NCBI GenBank assembly: GCA_021792135.1
Contig: JAJYVF010000028.1
Span: 1-64,000, forward strand
From: Acidobacteriota bacterium
GTDB lineage: Bacteria; Acidobacteriota; Terriglobia; Terriglobales; Acidobacteriaceae
Reading direction: 5' to 3'
Length of the DNA: 64,000 nt
The notes beneath the pieces were generated by a model. The model did not search any database, was not told the origin of the DNA, and worked only from the letters and a program-made list of their open reading frames with translations. Positions 41,156 through 49,412 of this stretch are shown piece after piece. Numbering within the stretch: the stretch's first letter is position 1; each line of letters opens with the position of its first letter. The translations under genes were made by a program, and so were the position numbers.

Positions 41156-42808
41156 ATGAAAGCAGGCAGCGTAGCGGAACGAGTCGGCACCGAGACCCCG
41201 GCACCGGCGGGGGTGGGGAAAACCTCGCCCCGGATTGCGGCGGAGCACGATGGTGGAACCGTGACCTCCGGATGGACGCCGGGATCGACGCTTTACGTTC
41301 GTTCCCGAATGGGCAAGATCTGTGTTGCCATCACCGGAGCCACTCCGGCGGAGATGCTGGAAAACGCGGAGAAGATCGTCCATGAGAACCATTTTGTGGA
41401 GTTCCGCCTGGACTACCTGCCCAATCCGGCGGCAGCGGTCCCGAAGCTGAAGCAGTTCCTGTATGAGCGCAGCGAGGTGACCGCGATTGCGACCTGCCGG
41501 AGGGCTGTGGCCGGAGGCAAGTTCAAAGGGACGATCGCCGCTGAACTGGAGGTGCTGGAGAAGTGCGCGGCCGCCGGATGCCACCTGGTGGATGTGGAGC
41601 TGCAGACGGCGGAGCATGTGACCCGGGCCCAGCTGGACCGGGTGCGTTCGCACGGCGCCGCGCTGATCGTGAGCTATCACGATTTTGAGAGCACGAAGGA
41701 TCTGGACGGCATCTTCGAGCGGATCAAGCCGTTCCATGCCGAGTTCATCAAGATCGTTTCGACGGCGAAGACGCTGGCCGACAACGTGACGATGATGCGT
41801 TTTCTCGAACGCCGGCGGGACGAAGCCAATCTGATCGGCATCTCGATGGGGGAGCAGGGAACGATCAGCCGGGTGCTGGGGCTGCGGGCGGGGAGCGTCT
41901 TCACCTTTGCCTCGGCGCACGCGGGCGGGGAAACCGGGCCGGGACAGATCGATCTGCGCACGCTGCGGGAGACTTGGCGGATCGACCACATTGATGCCTC
42001 GACGAAGGTCTACGGGGTGGCTGGGAACCCGGTGCGGCATTCGCTGTCGCCGCTGATGCAGAACATCGCATTTCGGCGCGAGACGGTGAACGCGGTCTTT
42101 CTTCCTCTGCAGACCAGTCGCATGAGCGATCTGCTGACGCTGGTGGAAGAGGTCCCGCTGCACGGGCTGGCGGTGACGATGCCGTTGAAGACCGAGATTC
42201 TGAAGTATCTCGAGAAGACGGACGCGCTCTCGGAGAAGATCGGCGCCTGCAACACGGTGGTCCGGGCGCAGGACGGCAAGCTCTACGGGTTCAATACCGA
42301 TGTGGCGGCGGTGGTGCGCCCGCTCGAACGGCGGCTGCCGCTGAAGGGCGCGAGGATCCTGGTGCTGGGAGCGGGCGGCGCGGCGCGCGCGGCGGTGTTC
42401 GGCCTGGTGGACAAGGGAGCCGAAGTCCTGATCTGGAACCGCACGCCGGAGGCAGCCAGGAAGCTGGCGCGCCAGGCGAAGGCGAAGACGATCCGGAGGG
42501 AGCAGCTGGCGAAATCGAATTTCGACGTCATTGTGAACGCCACCGCGGTGGGGATGCGCGGCGTGAAGCCGGCCTACCTGCTGGAGCCGAAGGAGATCCA
42601 TGCCCGGCTGGTCTTCGATCTGGTGTACAACCCGATTGAGACTCCGCTGATCCGGATGGCGCGCGAAAAGGGGTTGGCGGTGGTCACCGGTGTGGAGATG
42701 TTCGTCCACCAGGGGGCGCGGCAGTTCGAGATCTGGACGGGGAAACCGGCTCCGGAGCAGGAAATGCTGCGTGCCGTTCTCCATGCCCTCCGATCGAGCC
42801 ACAACTGA
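41156..42808 (+). CDS. aroDE: Bifunctional 3-dehydroquinate dehydratase / shikimate dehydrogenase
   Basis: 550 residues. Residues about 50-270 form type I dehydroquinase (AroD), with the His of VSYHDFE and the Schiff-base Lys of FIKIVSTAKT. Residues about 275-550 form shikimate dehydrogenase (AroE): GNPVRHSLSPLMQN, VTMPLKTEI, FNTDVAAV, the NADP site GAGGAARAAV, and NATAVGMRG. The fusion order is the same as in plants and some other bacteria. It carries out steps 3 and 4 of the shikimate path. The first 50 residues are of low complexity; an internal ATG (MGKICVAITG) would fit the domain start better. Confidence 0.93.
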   Translation: MKAGSVAERVGTETPAPAGVGKTSPRIAAEHDGGTVTSGWTPGSTLYVRSRMGKICVAITGATPAEMLENAEKIVHENHFVEFRLDYLPNPAAAVPKLKQFLYERSEVTAIATCRRAVAGGKFKGTIAAELEVLEKCAAAGCHLVDVELQTAEHVTRAQLDRVRSHGAALIVSYHDFESTKDLDGIFERIKPFHAEFIKIVSTAKTLADNVTMMRFLERRRDEANLIGISMGEQGTISRVLGLRAGSVFTFASAHAGGETGPGQIDLRTLRETWRIDHIDASTKVYGVAGNPVRHSLSPLMQNIAFRRETVNAVFLPLQTSRMSDLLTLVEEVPLHGLAVTMPLKTEILKYLEKTDALSEKIGACNTVVRAQDGKLYGFNTDVAAVVRPLERRLPLKGARILVLGAGGAARAAVFGLVDKGAEVLIWNRTPEAARKLARQAKAKTIRREQLAKSNFDVIVNATAVGMRGVKPAYLLEPKEIHARLVFDLVYNPIETPLIRMAREKGLAVVTGVEMFVHQGARQFEIWTGKPAPEQEMLRAVLHALRSSHN

Positions 42809-42869
42809 CTCGCGCAGCCAGGCCCACTTGCACCCGGACGGTCCGGCACCGCATCCTAAAGAGAGCGCT

Positions 42870-44042
42870 ATGGCTACGATGACTGAATCCCCCCTTCCGC
42901 AGCTCTCGAACGACGAACTGGCGCGCTACTCGCGCCACCTCATCTTGCCCGAAGTGGGCCTGGAGGGGCAGCAGAAGCTCAAAGCCGCCAAAGTCCTGTG
43001 CGTCGGGACGGGCGGGCTCGGCTCGCCGCTCGCTTTTTATCTGGCCGCAGCTGGCGTCGGCACGCTGGGCCTGGTGGACTTCGATGTAGTGGACTCCAGC
43101 AACCTGCAGCGGCAGATCATCCACAGCACCAGGGACGTGGGCCGTCCCAAGATCGACTCGGCCAGCGAAAAGCTGCAGGCTCTGAATCCGTGGCTCAAAA
43201 TCGTGAAGCACGAGACGATGTTGACCAGCCAGAACGCGCTGGAGATCATCAGCCAGTACGACATCGTTGCCGACGGGACCGACAACTTTCCGACCCGCTA
43301 CCTGGTCAACGATGCCTGCGTGCTGACCGGCAAGCCGAACGCCTACGGGTCGATCTTCCGCTTCGAGGGACAGGCCAGCGTCTTCGCGACGGAGGATGGC
43401 CCGTGCTACCGCTGCCTGTATCCTGAGCCGCCGCCGCCGGGGCTGGTTCCCTCCTGTGCGGAAGGGGGCGTGCTCGGCATTTTGCCGGGACTGGTGGGCG
43501 TGATCCAGGCTACGGAGGTCATTAAGCTGATCCTCGGCAACGGCCAGCCTCTGATTGGGCGCCTGCTGCTCGTCAATTCGCTGGATATGCGCTTCCGCGA
43601 GCTGAAACTGCACAGGAACCCCGACTGCCCGGTGTGCGGAACGTATCCGACCGTGACGAAACTGATCGATTATCAGCAGTTCTGCGGAATTAAGCCGGAG
43701 CCGAAGCCATCGGCGGTGCGGAACGGCATCCCGCAGATGACCGCGAAGGAACTGAAGCGGCGGCTGGATGCCGGCCACGATCTCTTCCTTCTTGACGTGC
43801 GTGAGCCCTTCGAATGCCAGATCGCCCACATGGGCGGATACCCGATTCCGCTGAACGAACTGCCGGGAAGAATGCACGAGCTGAATACGGCAGACGAGAT
43901 CGTGATCCACTGCAAGAGCGGCGGACGGAGTCAGATGGCCGCCGAATTCCTGGCGAAGAACGGCTTCAGGAAGCTGCACAACCTGGCGGGTGGCATCAAC
44001 GCCTGGGCCACGGATGTGGATCCCAGGGTGCGCAGGTACTGA
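42870..44042 (+). CDS. moeB: MoeB/ThiF-type adenylyltransferase with C-terminal rhodanese domain
   Basis: 390 residues. E1-like domain: LSRYSRHLILPEV-type start (LARYSRHLILPEVGLEG), GTGGLGSPLAFYLAAAGVG, the ATP site near DFDVVDSSNLQRQ, and zinc cysteines CYRC and CPVCG. The rhodanese domain (about 290-390) keeps the active-site CKSGGRS. Proteins of this layout (MoeZ-like) adenylate and thiocarboxylate MoaD, ThiS or CysO. The start at 42870 has AAAGAGAG upstream. Which carrier protein it serves is not visible; moeA is 8 kb away. Confidence 0.92.
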   Translation: MATMTESPLPQLSNDELARYSRHLILPEVGLEGQQKLKAAKVLCVGTGGLGSPLAFYLAAAGVGTLGLVDFDVVDSSNLQRQIIHSTRDVGRPKIDSASEKLQALNPWLKIVKHETMLTSQNALEIISQYDIVADGTDNFPTRYLVNDACVLTGKPNAYGSIFRFEGQASVFATEDGPCYRCLYPEPPPPGLVPSCAEGGVLGILPGLVGVIQATEVIKLILGNGQPLIGRLLLVNSLDMRFRELKLHRNPDCPVCGTYPTVTKLIDYQQFCGIKPEPKPSAVRNGIPQMTAKELKRRLDAGHDLFLLDVREPFECQIAHMGGYPIPLNELPGRMHELNTADEIVIHCKSGGRSQMAAEFLAKNGFRKLHNLAGGINAWATDVDPRVRRY

Positions 44043-44068
44043 GCGAACAGCACTCGGGGACCCCGGAC

Positions 44069-44124
44069 AAAAGAGCGGCGGCAGCTCAGATCGTCGAGCG
44101 TCGCGGCTCTTTTTTTTCTTTTCC
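44069..44124 (+). terminator. Rho-independent terminator after the MoeB-like gene
   Basis: AAAAGAGC (44069-44076) pairs with GCTCTTTT (44106-44113), with further pairing inside, followed by a T-rich run to about 44124. It starts 26 bases after the stop. The 301-base gap to the PIN-TRAM gene holds only this and the next promoter. Confidence 0.75.
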
Positions 44125-44230
44125 CCACGGCCGCCGGGACCCCATCCCCCAAGCCCCCCTTCCGGCCCGGATGACCGGGGCTTCCTCATGAGCAGGTGTG
44201 AAAGCTGGTGAAATCAATGCTGCGACAGTC

Positions 44231-44261
44231 TTGTCGCGAGTCTCCAGGCGTGGGTTATACT
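44231..44261 (+). promoter_or_regulatory. Candidate promoter of the PIN-TRAM gene
   Basis: TTGTCG (44231-44236) and TATACT (44256-44261) with 19 bases between. The -10 matches five of six consensus positions. The predicted start near 44268 gives a leader of about 75 bases. Confidence 0.5.
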
Positions 44262-44343
44262 CCGGTTGCCCGGCATTGCTCATCGTCGCGTGCTGTCGAG
44301 GCAGGTGTCCTGCCTGGCCGGGGGGAGTGGTCCGGGGGCCTCT

Positions 44344-45372
44344 ATGGATCTGTTTGCTCTTCGTCTGCTTTTTATTGTCATTTTTACCGTTGCCTGCTGG
44401 TTCTTTCACCCCTTCGGTATGAATGCGTGGCTCTCCGGCGCTGCGGGAGCAGCAGCCGCGGGGCTGATGATCTTCTTCGAGCTGCGCGTGCGGGCGCTGA
44501 CGCTGCGGCGGCTGTTCGGCGCCGTCATCGGCAGCCTTCTTGGGATCGCGGGCGCGTTTCTCTTCTCGCTTGTGCTGCGCAACAGCCTGCCGCCGGGCCG
44601 GTTTGAAAGCCTGCTGCAGGTCAGCGTGCTGCTGCTCATGACCTATATCGGTCTGGTCGTGGGAGCCAGCAAGGGTGACCTGCTGAACCTCGCGGCGCTG
44701 GGCGGGCTGTTCGCCCCGGAGCGCGCGGGCAGACGCAACACCAAGGTGGTGGACACCAGCGCGATCATTGACGGGCGCATTGCCGATATCGCGGAGACCG
44801 GGTTTTTGGAGGGAGCGCTGATCGTTCCGGAGTTTGTGCTGCGCGAGCTGCAGATGGTGGCGGACTCCTCGGACCCCTCGAAGCGGCAGCGCGGCAGGCG
44901 CGGGCTGGATGTGCTGCAGCGAATGCGAAGCGATCCGCATCTGACCCTGCAGATCGTGGAGGAAGACTTTGCCCACATCCGCGAGGTTGATCTGAAGCTC
45001 ATCGAACTGGCGCGGCAGCTGGAAGCGAAGATCGTCACAAACGACTTCAACCTGAACAAGGTCGCGCAGGTGCGCGGGGTCCCGGTGCTGAACATCAACG
45101 ACCTGGCGAATTCGCTGCGGCCGGTGGTGCTGCCCGGCGAAAAGATGCGTGTACTGGTGATGAAAGAGGGCAAGGAGTTCGACCAGGGCGTCGGCTACCT
45201 CGACGACGGAACCATGGTGGTGGTGGACCATGCGCGCCGGCTCATTGGCCGCTCCGTGGAGATTGCCGTCACATCTGTGCTGCAGACCGCCTCGGGAAAG
45301 ATGATCTTCGGGAAGCTGGATGAGATGCAGAAAGCCGAACCGGTGCGCCCGGTGGAGATGTCGAGCTCCTGA
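44344..45372 (+). CDS. Membrane-anchored PIN-TRAM RNase-like protein
   Basis: 342 residues. Four hydrophobic helices (residues about 1-110) precede a PIN nuclease domain: VVDTSAIIDGRI, with further acidic residues in VPEFVLRELQ and KIVTNDFNLNKVA. A C-terminal TRAM domain follows (PGEKMRVLVMKEGKEFDQGVGYLDDGTMVVVDHARRLIG). This is the YacL/PilT N-terminus-like family found widely in bacteria with an unresolved RNA substrate. The ATG at 44344 starts the first helix. The acidic PIN residues appear intact. Confidence 0.9.
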   Translation: MDLFALRLLFIVIFTVACWFFHPFGMNAWLSGAAGAAAAGLMIFFELRVRALTLRRLFGAVIGSLLGIAGAFLFSLVLRNSLPPGRFESLLQVSVLLLMTYIGLVVGASKGDLLNLAALGGLFAPERAGRRNTKVVDTSAIIDGRIADIAETGFLEGALIVPEFVLRELQMVADSSDPSKRQRGRRGLDVLQRMRSDPHLTLQIVEEDFAHIREVDLKLIELARQLEAKIVTNDFNLNKVAQVRGVPVLNINDLANSLRPVVLPGEKMRVLVMKEGKEFDQGVGYLDDGTMVVVDHARRLIGRSVEIAVTSVLQTASGKMIFGKLDEMQKAEPVRPVEMSSS

Positions 45373-45452
45373 AGGCGGCGGGTCTGATCCGAGCCCGGTT
45401 CGGTTGCTCGGAAATTACGCAAGTCTTACACCGGGCGCCGCGGCGCTTCAGT

Positions 45453-45458
45453 TACGGT
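45453..45458 (+). promoter_or_regulatory. Candidate -10 box of the desaturase gene
   Basis: TACGGT ends 7 bases before the GTG start at 45466, with no Shine-Dalgarno between. It suggests a leaderless mRNA with a GTG start. No clear -35 box. Confidence 0.35.
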
Positions 45459-45465
45459 TGATAGT

Positions 45466-46356
45466 GTGTCGACTCTGGCTGAGGTTCCGATCACGACGGT
45501 TCGCGCCGACTCCGAGGCGCTTGAGCAGACCCGATCCGGCAAGCTGAACATAGTTTTCGCCGTTACCCTGACTGCGCTGCACCTGGGAGCCATTGCGGCG
45601 TTGTTTTTCTTCAGCTGGAGCGCGCTGGCGGTGATGGCGGTCCTGTGGGTGCTGGGGCAGAATGTCGGCATCGCGATGGCCTACCACCGCCTGCTGACGC
45701 ACCGCGGCTACATCACGCCGAAATGGGTGGAGTACGCGATGGCGCTGTGCGCGACCCTGGCGCTGCAGGGCGGGCCGATCTACTGGGTTGCGGTACACCG
45801 CATGCATCACCAGCTCACCGACCGGCCTGGCGATCCCCACTCGCCGCGCGACGGCAAGTGGTGGTCGCATATGGGGTGGATTCTGCATGGCTCTCTGCGC
45901 AACCGGAACCCGCTGCTGGCGCGGTATGTTCCCGACCTGGCGCAGGATCGATTCTATGTCTGGCTGAGCCGCTGGCACTGGGTTCCGGTGGTGGTGCTCG
46001 CCGCCGTCCTGTTCGCCGTGGGCGGCTGGCCCTGGCTGCTGTGGGGGATGTTTCTGCGCACCACCCTGGGGCTGCACGTCACCTGGCTGGTGAATTCGGC
46101 CACACACATCTGGGGCGCACGGCGGTTCTCGACCCGCGACGATTCGCGGAACAACTGGTGGGTGGCGCTGCTCACCGGCGGCGAAGGCTGGCACAACAAT
46201 CATCATGCCCATCCTGTCTCCGCGAGCCACGGCATGGCCTGGTATGAACTGGACTTCAACTACTGGGCCATTCGGCTGCTGGGCTGGATAGGCCTGGCGA
46301 AGCGGATCAAGGTGCTGGGACCGGAAGGCGGATCCGCTCGGGTCTATCATCTCTGA
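45466..46356 (+). CDS. Membrane acyl-CoA/fatty-acid desaturase
   Basis: 296 residues with two pairs of membrane helices and all three histidine boxes: HRLLTH, HRMHH (followed by TDRPGDPHSP) and HNNHH. The pattern is that of stearoyl-CoA desaturase-like delta-9 enzymes, which introduce a double bond using O2 and a di-iron centre. The start is GTG at 45466. The gene stands alone; a small hairpin (atctc/gagat) with GTTTT after it near 46408-46426 may end the transcript. Confidence 0.9.
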   Translation: MSTLAEVPITTVRADSEALEQTRSGKLNIVFAVTLTALHLGAIAALFFFSWSALAVMAVLWVLGQNVGIAMAYHRLLTHRGYITPKWVEYAMALCATLALQGGPIYWVAVHRMHHQLTDRPGDPHSPRDGKWWSHMGWILHGSLRNRNPLLARYVPDLAQDRFYVWLSRWHWVPVVVLAAVLFAVGGWPWLLWGMFLRTTLGLHVTWLVNSATHIWGARRFSTRDDSRNNWWVALLTGGEGWHNNHHAHPVSASHGMAWYELDFNYWAIRLLGWIGLAKRIKVLGPEGGSARVYHL

Positions 46357-46533
46357 CCCAACGTTCGGGCGATCGCGGCGAAGACACAGGAAGCTGCGAA
46401 GGAGCAGATCTCTTCAGAGATGTTTTGCGGGGGAGGACTGCCTTCTCGCCGCATTCGCCTGAAAGGCGATGCGCAGCGGGCGCCGCAAACGGGGGCGCAC
46501 ACAGCTTCCGGCGCGTCCTCAGGCGGCTGAGGC

Positions 46534-47034
46534 CTACGCCGGAGGCTGCGGGGCCGCGGGCGACTGCGTGTTCGACATCCTGCGCAGGTAGATGATCAGA
46601 TTCCAGACTTCGTCGTCCTTGGCGCGCGGTCCTTCGGACGGCATCTGGCCCTTCCCGTAGCGGATGATGTAGAACATCTCACCGTCGGTGAGCGTTTTCA
46701 GCGAAGCGGGATCGCGGTAGTTGCGCATGGTGAGCTTCTGATCGGCCGCCACGTCGCCTTTGCCATCGCCGTTGTCGCCGTGGCACATGGCGCAGTCCCA
46801 GCTGTAGATCTGCTTGGCGCGCGCCTGTGACTCAGGAGTCGGTTTCACGGGATTGACTTTGGATGCGAATTCGGATTCCGGGGGAATATTGCTGGGCGCC
46901 TGCGCTGTGGTACTGCTGGCGGCCTGACCTGTGGCGGGGGCAGCTGGAGTAGATGGAACGGACGGGGCCTGCTGAAAGAGCGCCGGGGTTCCCAGGAAGA
47001 ACAGCACCGGAACCATCAGAAAAGGCTTCAACAT
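46534..47034 (-). CDS. Exported c-type cytochrome
   Basis: 166 residues. A signal peptide (FLMVPVLFFLGTPALF) is followed by a Pro/Ala/Ser/Thr linker of about 40 residues. The single heme c site is CAMCHGDNGDGKG (axial His in CAMCH), with the distal Met probably in GQMPSEGP or RRMSN. The C-terminus (DEVWNLIIYLRRM) fits class I cytochromes. The gene stands alone; the 256 bases to its right carry no supported gene. It is likely a periplasmic electron carrier, partner unknown. Confidence 0.88.
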   Translation of the reverse strand: MLKPFLMVPVLFFLGTPALFQQAPSVPSTPAAPATGQAASSTTAQAPSNIPPESEFASKVNPVKPTPESQARAKQIYSWDCAMCHGDNGDGKGDVAADQKLTMRNYRDPASLKTLTDGEMFYIIRYGKGQMPSEGPRAKDDEVWNLIIYLRRMSNTQSPAAPQPPA

Positions 47035-47290
47035 GGCAGCCTCCTGTCACTACTTTGTGGGAAATCCCGGCTCCACTGTACGCCCGCCGAACACACATAG
47101 AACAGGAATTTTTGCTCCGTGCCGGTATTAACGTAATCGCAGTGCAGCCACCAGGAATGGGCAGCTTTCCCCGCGGCGGCCAGGACCCATCGAGGAGCAC
47201 TGCTGCGCGCTTCCGGCTTCCCTCCGGAGCCGTGAACCGGGATCTCCGGTCCGCGGCGAGAGCTGCTGCGGCCGCGCTCCAGGCAGACGG

Positions 47291-48469
47291 CTATTGTCTC
47301 TTCGAACGAAGGAAGGCGGCGCGGTCGGCGTCCGAACCGATCTGTTTGGCCGCTTCGCGATAAATGTAGTCGAGATCGTCGGACTGGGCGGCCAGCTTCT
47401 TCACCACGAATTTGGCGACGGGGCCGATGTAGTTGGCCAGCTTGCGGCCGATCTCCTCAAGCGGGAGGCTCTGGAAGCCGCTGCCCGAGACGGGGTTCTG
47501 CTGCAGTGTCCCGGTGGCGGGGCGCATGCCGGCGGATGGCTGGGATCCCGTGCCGGGCCTGGCGGCCGGGTTGGAACCGGTGGAAGGACGCATCGGAGTG
47601 GATGCCTGCGGTCCGGGATCGGGGAGGGTCAGGAGCGGCTGGTGCGTTGTATCGGCGGAGTAGAGCTCGATGGCGCGCAGGAATTCGTCGGCGGTGGGGA
47701 AGCGCTGGGCCGGGTCCTTCTCGAGCGCGCGCATGACGGCGTCAGAGAGGGCGATGGGCACCAGAGGCGCGACCTGGTGGGGCGGGGGAGGAATCTGGTT
47801 CATGTGGCCGACCATGATCTCGTAGTCCGTTGCTCCGGTGATCGGAAGCCGGCCTGTCAGCAACTCGTAGAGCGTGACGCCCACCGCGTAGATATCCGAA
47901 CGCGAAGTCGCTCGGGTGCCGCCGACCTGTTCCGGCGACATGTAGTTGAGCGAGCCGACGAGAAAGCCGGTGTGGGTGAGTTCGGTGGAGTGGTCGGTGA
48001 TGGCGATGCCGAAGTCGAGAAGCTTGACCACGCCCTCGCCGGTGATCATGATGTTCGACGGCTTGATGTCGCGATGGACCACGCCAAGGGCATGCGCGTA
48101 GACGAGAGCGCGGAGGATCTGCGCGACGATATCCAGAGCCTGCGGCAGGGTGATCGGAGCTTTCAGCCGGCGGTCACGGAGGGTCTCGCCATGGATCAGC
48201 TCCATGACCATCACGAGCTGGTTTTCGTAGTAGAAGGCGTTATGCAGGGAGGCGATGTTGACGTGGTTCAGAGTGGCGAGGGTCTGGACCTCACGGCGGA
48301 AGCGCTCCACCATCTCCGGCGTGCCGGTCTGCGTGGGGAGCAGGAACTTCATGGCCTCGCGGCGCTGCGAGATGAGGTGGCGAACCTCATAAACGACGCC
48401 AAGGCCGCCCGCGCCGAGCTTCGCGACGATCTCGTAGTCGCCGATCCTTTGCCCTGGTTCCAGTGCCAT
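47291..48469 (-). CDS. Ser/Thr protein kinase at the end of the T6SS locus
   Basis: 392 residues. A complete kinase domain at about 10-275: GAGGLGVVY glycine loop, Lys41, HRDIKPSN with Asp134, DFG with Asp152, and SLNYMSPEQV. A Pro/Ser/Thr-rich stretch (about 285-335) precedes a C-terminal helical segment (LANYIGPVAKFVVKKLAAQ, then RAAFLRSK) seen in other bacterial kinases. No membrane helix is apparent, unlike PpkA of many T6SS. It lies 97 bases after the DcrB-like gene on the same strand. A role in T6SS control is inferred from location; no FHA protein is seen nearby. Confidence 0.9.
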   Translation of the reverse strand: MALEPGQRIGDYEIVAKLGAGGLGVVYEVRHLISQRREAMKFLLPTQTGTPEMVERFRREVQTLATLNHVNIASLHNAFYYENQLVMVMELIHGETLRDRRLKAPITLPQALDIVAQILRALVYAHALGVVHRDIKPSNIMITGEGVVKLLDFGIAITDHSTELTHTGFLVGSLNYMSPEQVGGTRATSRSDIYAVGVTLYELLTGRLPITGATDYEIMVGHMNQIPPPPHQVAPLVPIALSDAVMRALEKDPAQRFPTADEFLRAIELYSADTTHQPLLTLPDPGPQASTPMRPSTGSNPAARPGTGSQPSAGMRPATGTLQQNPVSGSGFQSLPLEEIGRKLANYIGPVAKFVVKKLAAQSDDLDYIYREAAKQIGSDADRAAFLRSKRQ

Positions 48470-48566
48470 GCTGTGGGGTAAAGCCTCCGCCTGTTCCGGA
48501 GCGAGTTCGCGTATTTCTGCATGATAGCCGCACGATGCGGCGATCGTCAGCGCGGGGCCGCCAAAT

Positions 48567-49028
48567 TCAGCCGCTTGGGGGCTCGATGCGGAGCTGGCGC
48601 ATGAACTGATCGAAATCAGGGCGGATTCGGAGAAGCTCCGGTTCGACGGTGGTGAGGGTGGCGATGCCGATCCACCGGCCACTGCGGACGTAATGCTGGA
48701 CCTGGAAGACGGTGACCTGATTCATGGGCTGGTGCTTCAGCATCAGCAGAGCGGCTTCGGTGGCGCCGGGAAATTCGAGGGGCGCGGGTCCGGCGATCAT
48801 GGGATCCTGGAAGGTGCGCTTCATGAGGGTGACCTGCGCCCGGATATACAGCGCGAGCTGATTGCCGGCCAGCAGCTCGTCTTCTTTGAGGCAGACGTTG
48901 CTGGGTACCGGAGCGTTCTGCTTCTGAATCCCGAAGCCGGCAAGCCAGGCCCAACCGGCGGGGATGCCGGGAACGATCCAGCGGCCGATGCGCGCGGCGG
49001 TGGGCGGGATGGCGGGGTCAGCGGTCAT
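48567..49028 (-). CDS. DcrB/DUF1795-like protein, candidate T6SS effector chaperone
   Basis: 153 residues; no signal peptide. The second half (DPMIAGPAPLEFPGATEAALLMLKHQ, then VQHYVRSGRWIGIATLTTVE, then FDQFMRQLRIE) resembles the DcrB/Mog1 fold, in which a two-strand hairpin is followed by a helix ending in LRI. EagR/DcrB chaperones load membrane-containing effectors onto VgrG. No Rhs-type effector is visible here, so its client is unknown. It lies 12 bases after the next small gene of the vgrG-PAAR group. Confidence 0.55.
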   Translation of the reverse strand: MTADPAIPPTAARIGRWIVPGIPAGWAWLAGFGIQKQNAPVPSNVCLKEDELLAGNQLALYIRAQVTLMKRTFQDPMIAGPAPLEFPGATEAALLMLKHQPMNQVTVFQVQHYVRSGRWIGIATLTTVEPELLRIRPDFDQFMRQLRIEPPSG

Positions 49029-49040
49029 GGCGGGTTGACG

Positions 49041-49409
49041 CTAGACAGCTCCGGCGGCGTGGCAGACCTGCCACGCGGCATAGACGACGAGGCGGCGCTT
49101 CTGCTGGAGATCCTCGGCGGCAGCTTCCCCGGCAAAACTGAACGAGTAGCCGTCCATATCGCGGGCGAGGAATCGGAGAGGCAGGGCCTCGTTGACAAGA
49201 GGCTGCTGATTGCCGGCGGCGTACTGGGCCGCCGCGGCCTCTGCTGCGGCCAGGCGGCTCTCGAGGAGGGGCAGGACCTTCCTGTGCCAGACCGCGGTTC
49301 CCGGCGATCCGGCGGCGGAGACCGCTTCGCGCACGGCCGAAACGAAAGACGCGAACGCAGAGACGCAGCGCTCGGCGACGGCCTGGGGGATCGGCTTCGT
49401 CTCCGTCAC
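49041..49409 (-). CDS. Small Ala-rich helical protein in the vgrG-PAAR group, unknown
   Basis: 122 residues; no family recognised. Long amphipathic helices dominate (AERCVSAFASFVSAVREAVSA, LLESRLAAAEAAAAQYAAG), and a short beta stretch (MDGYSFSFAGEAA) lies in the C-terminal half. Two Cys occur. The start lies only 3 bases past the PAAR stop, so it is coupled to the PAAR gene. Context makes it a candidate immunity, adaptor or effector-associated protein. This is inference from position only. Confidence 0.6.
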   Translation of the reverse strand: MTETKPIPQAVAERCVSAFASFVSAVREAVSAAGSPGTAVWHRKVLPLLESRLAAAEAAAAQYAAGNQQPLVNEALPLRFLARDMDGYSFSFAGEAAAEDLQQKRRLVVYAAWQVCHAAGAV

Positions 49410-49412
49410 GGG

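Noticed and set aside
46953-47363. 136-codon plus-strand ORF between cytochrome c and the kinase
   Set aside because: It overlaps both flanking minus-strand genes in antisense and has no recognisable pattern.
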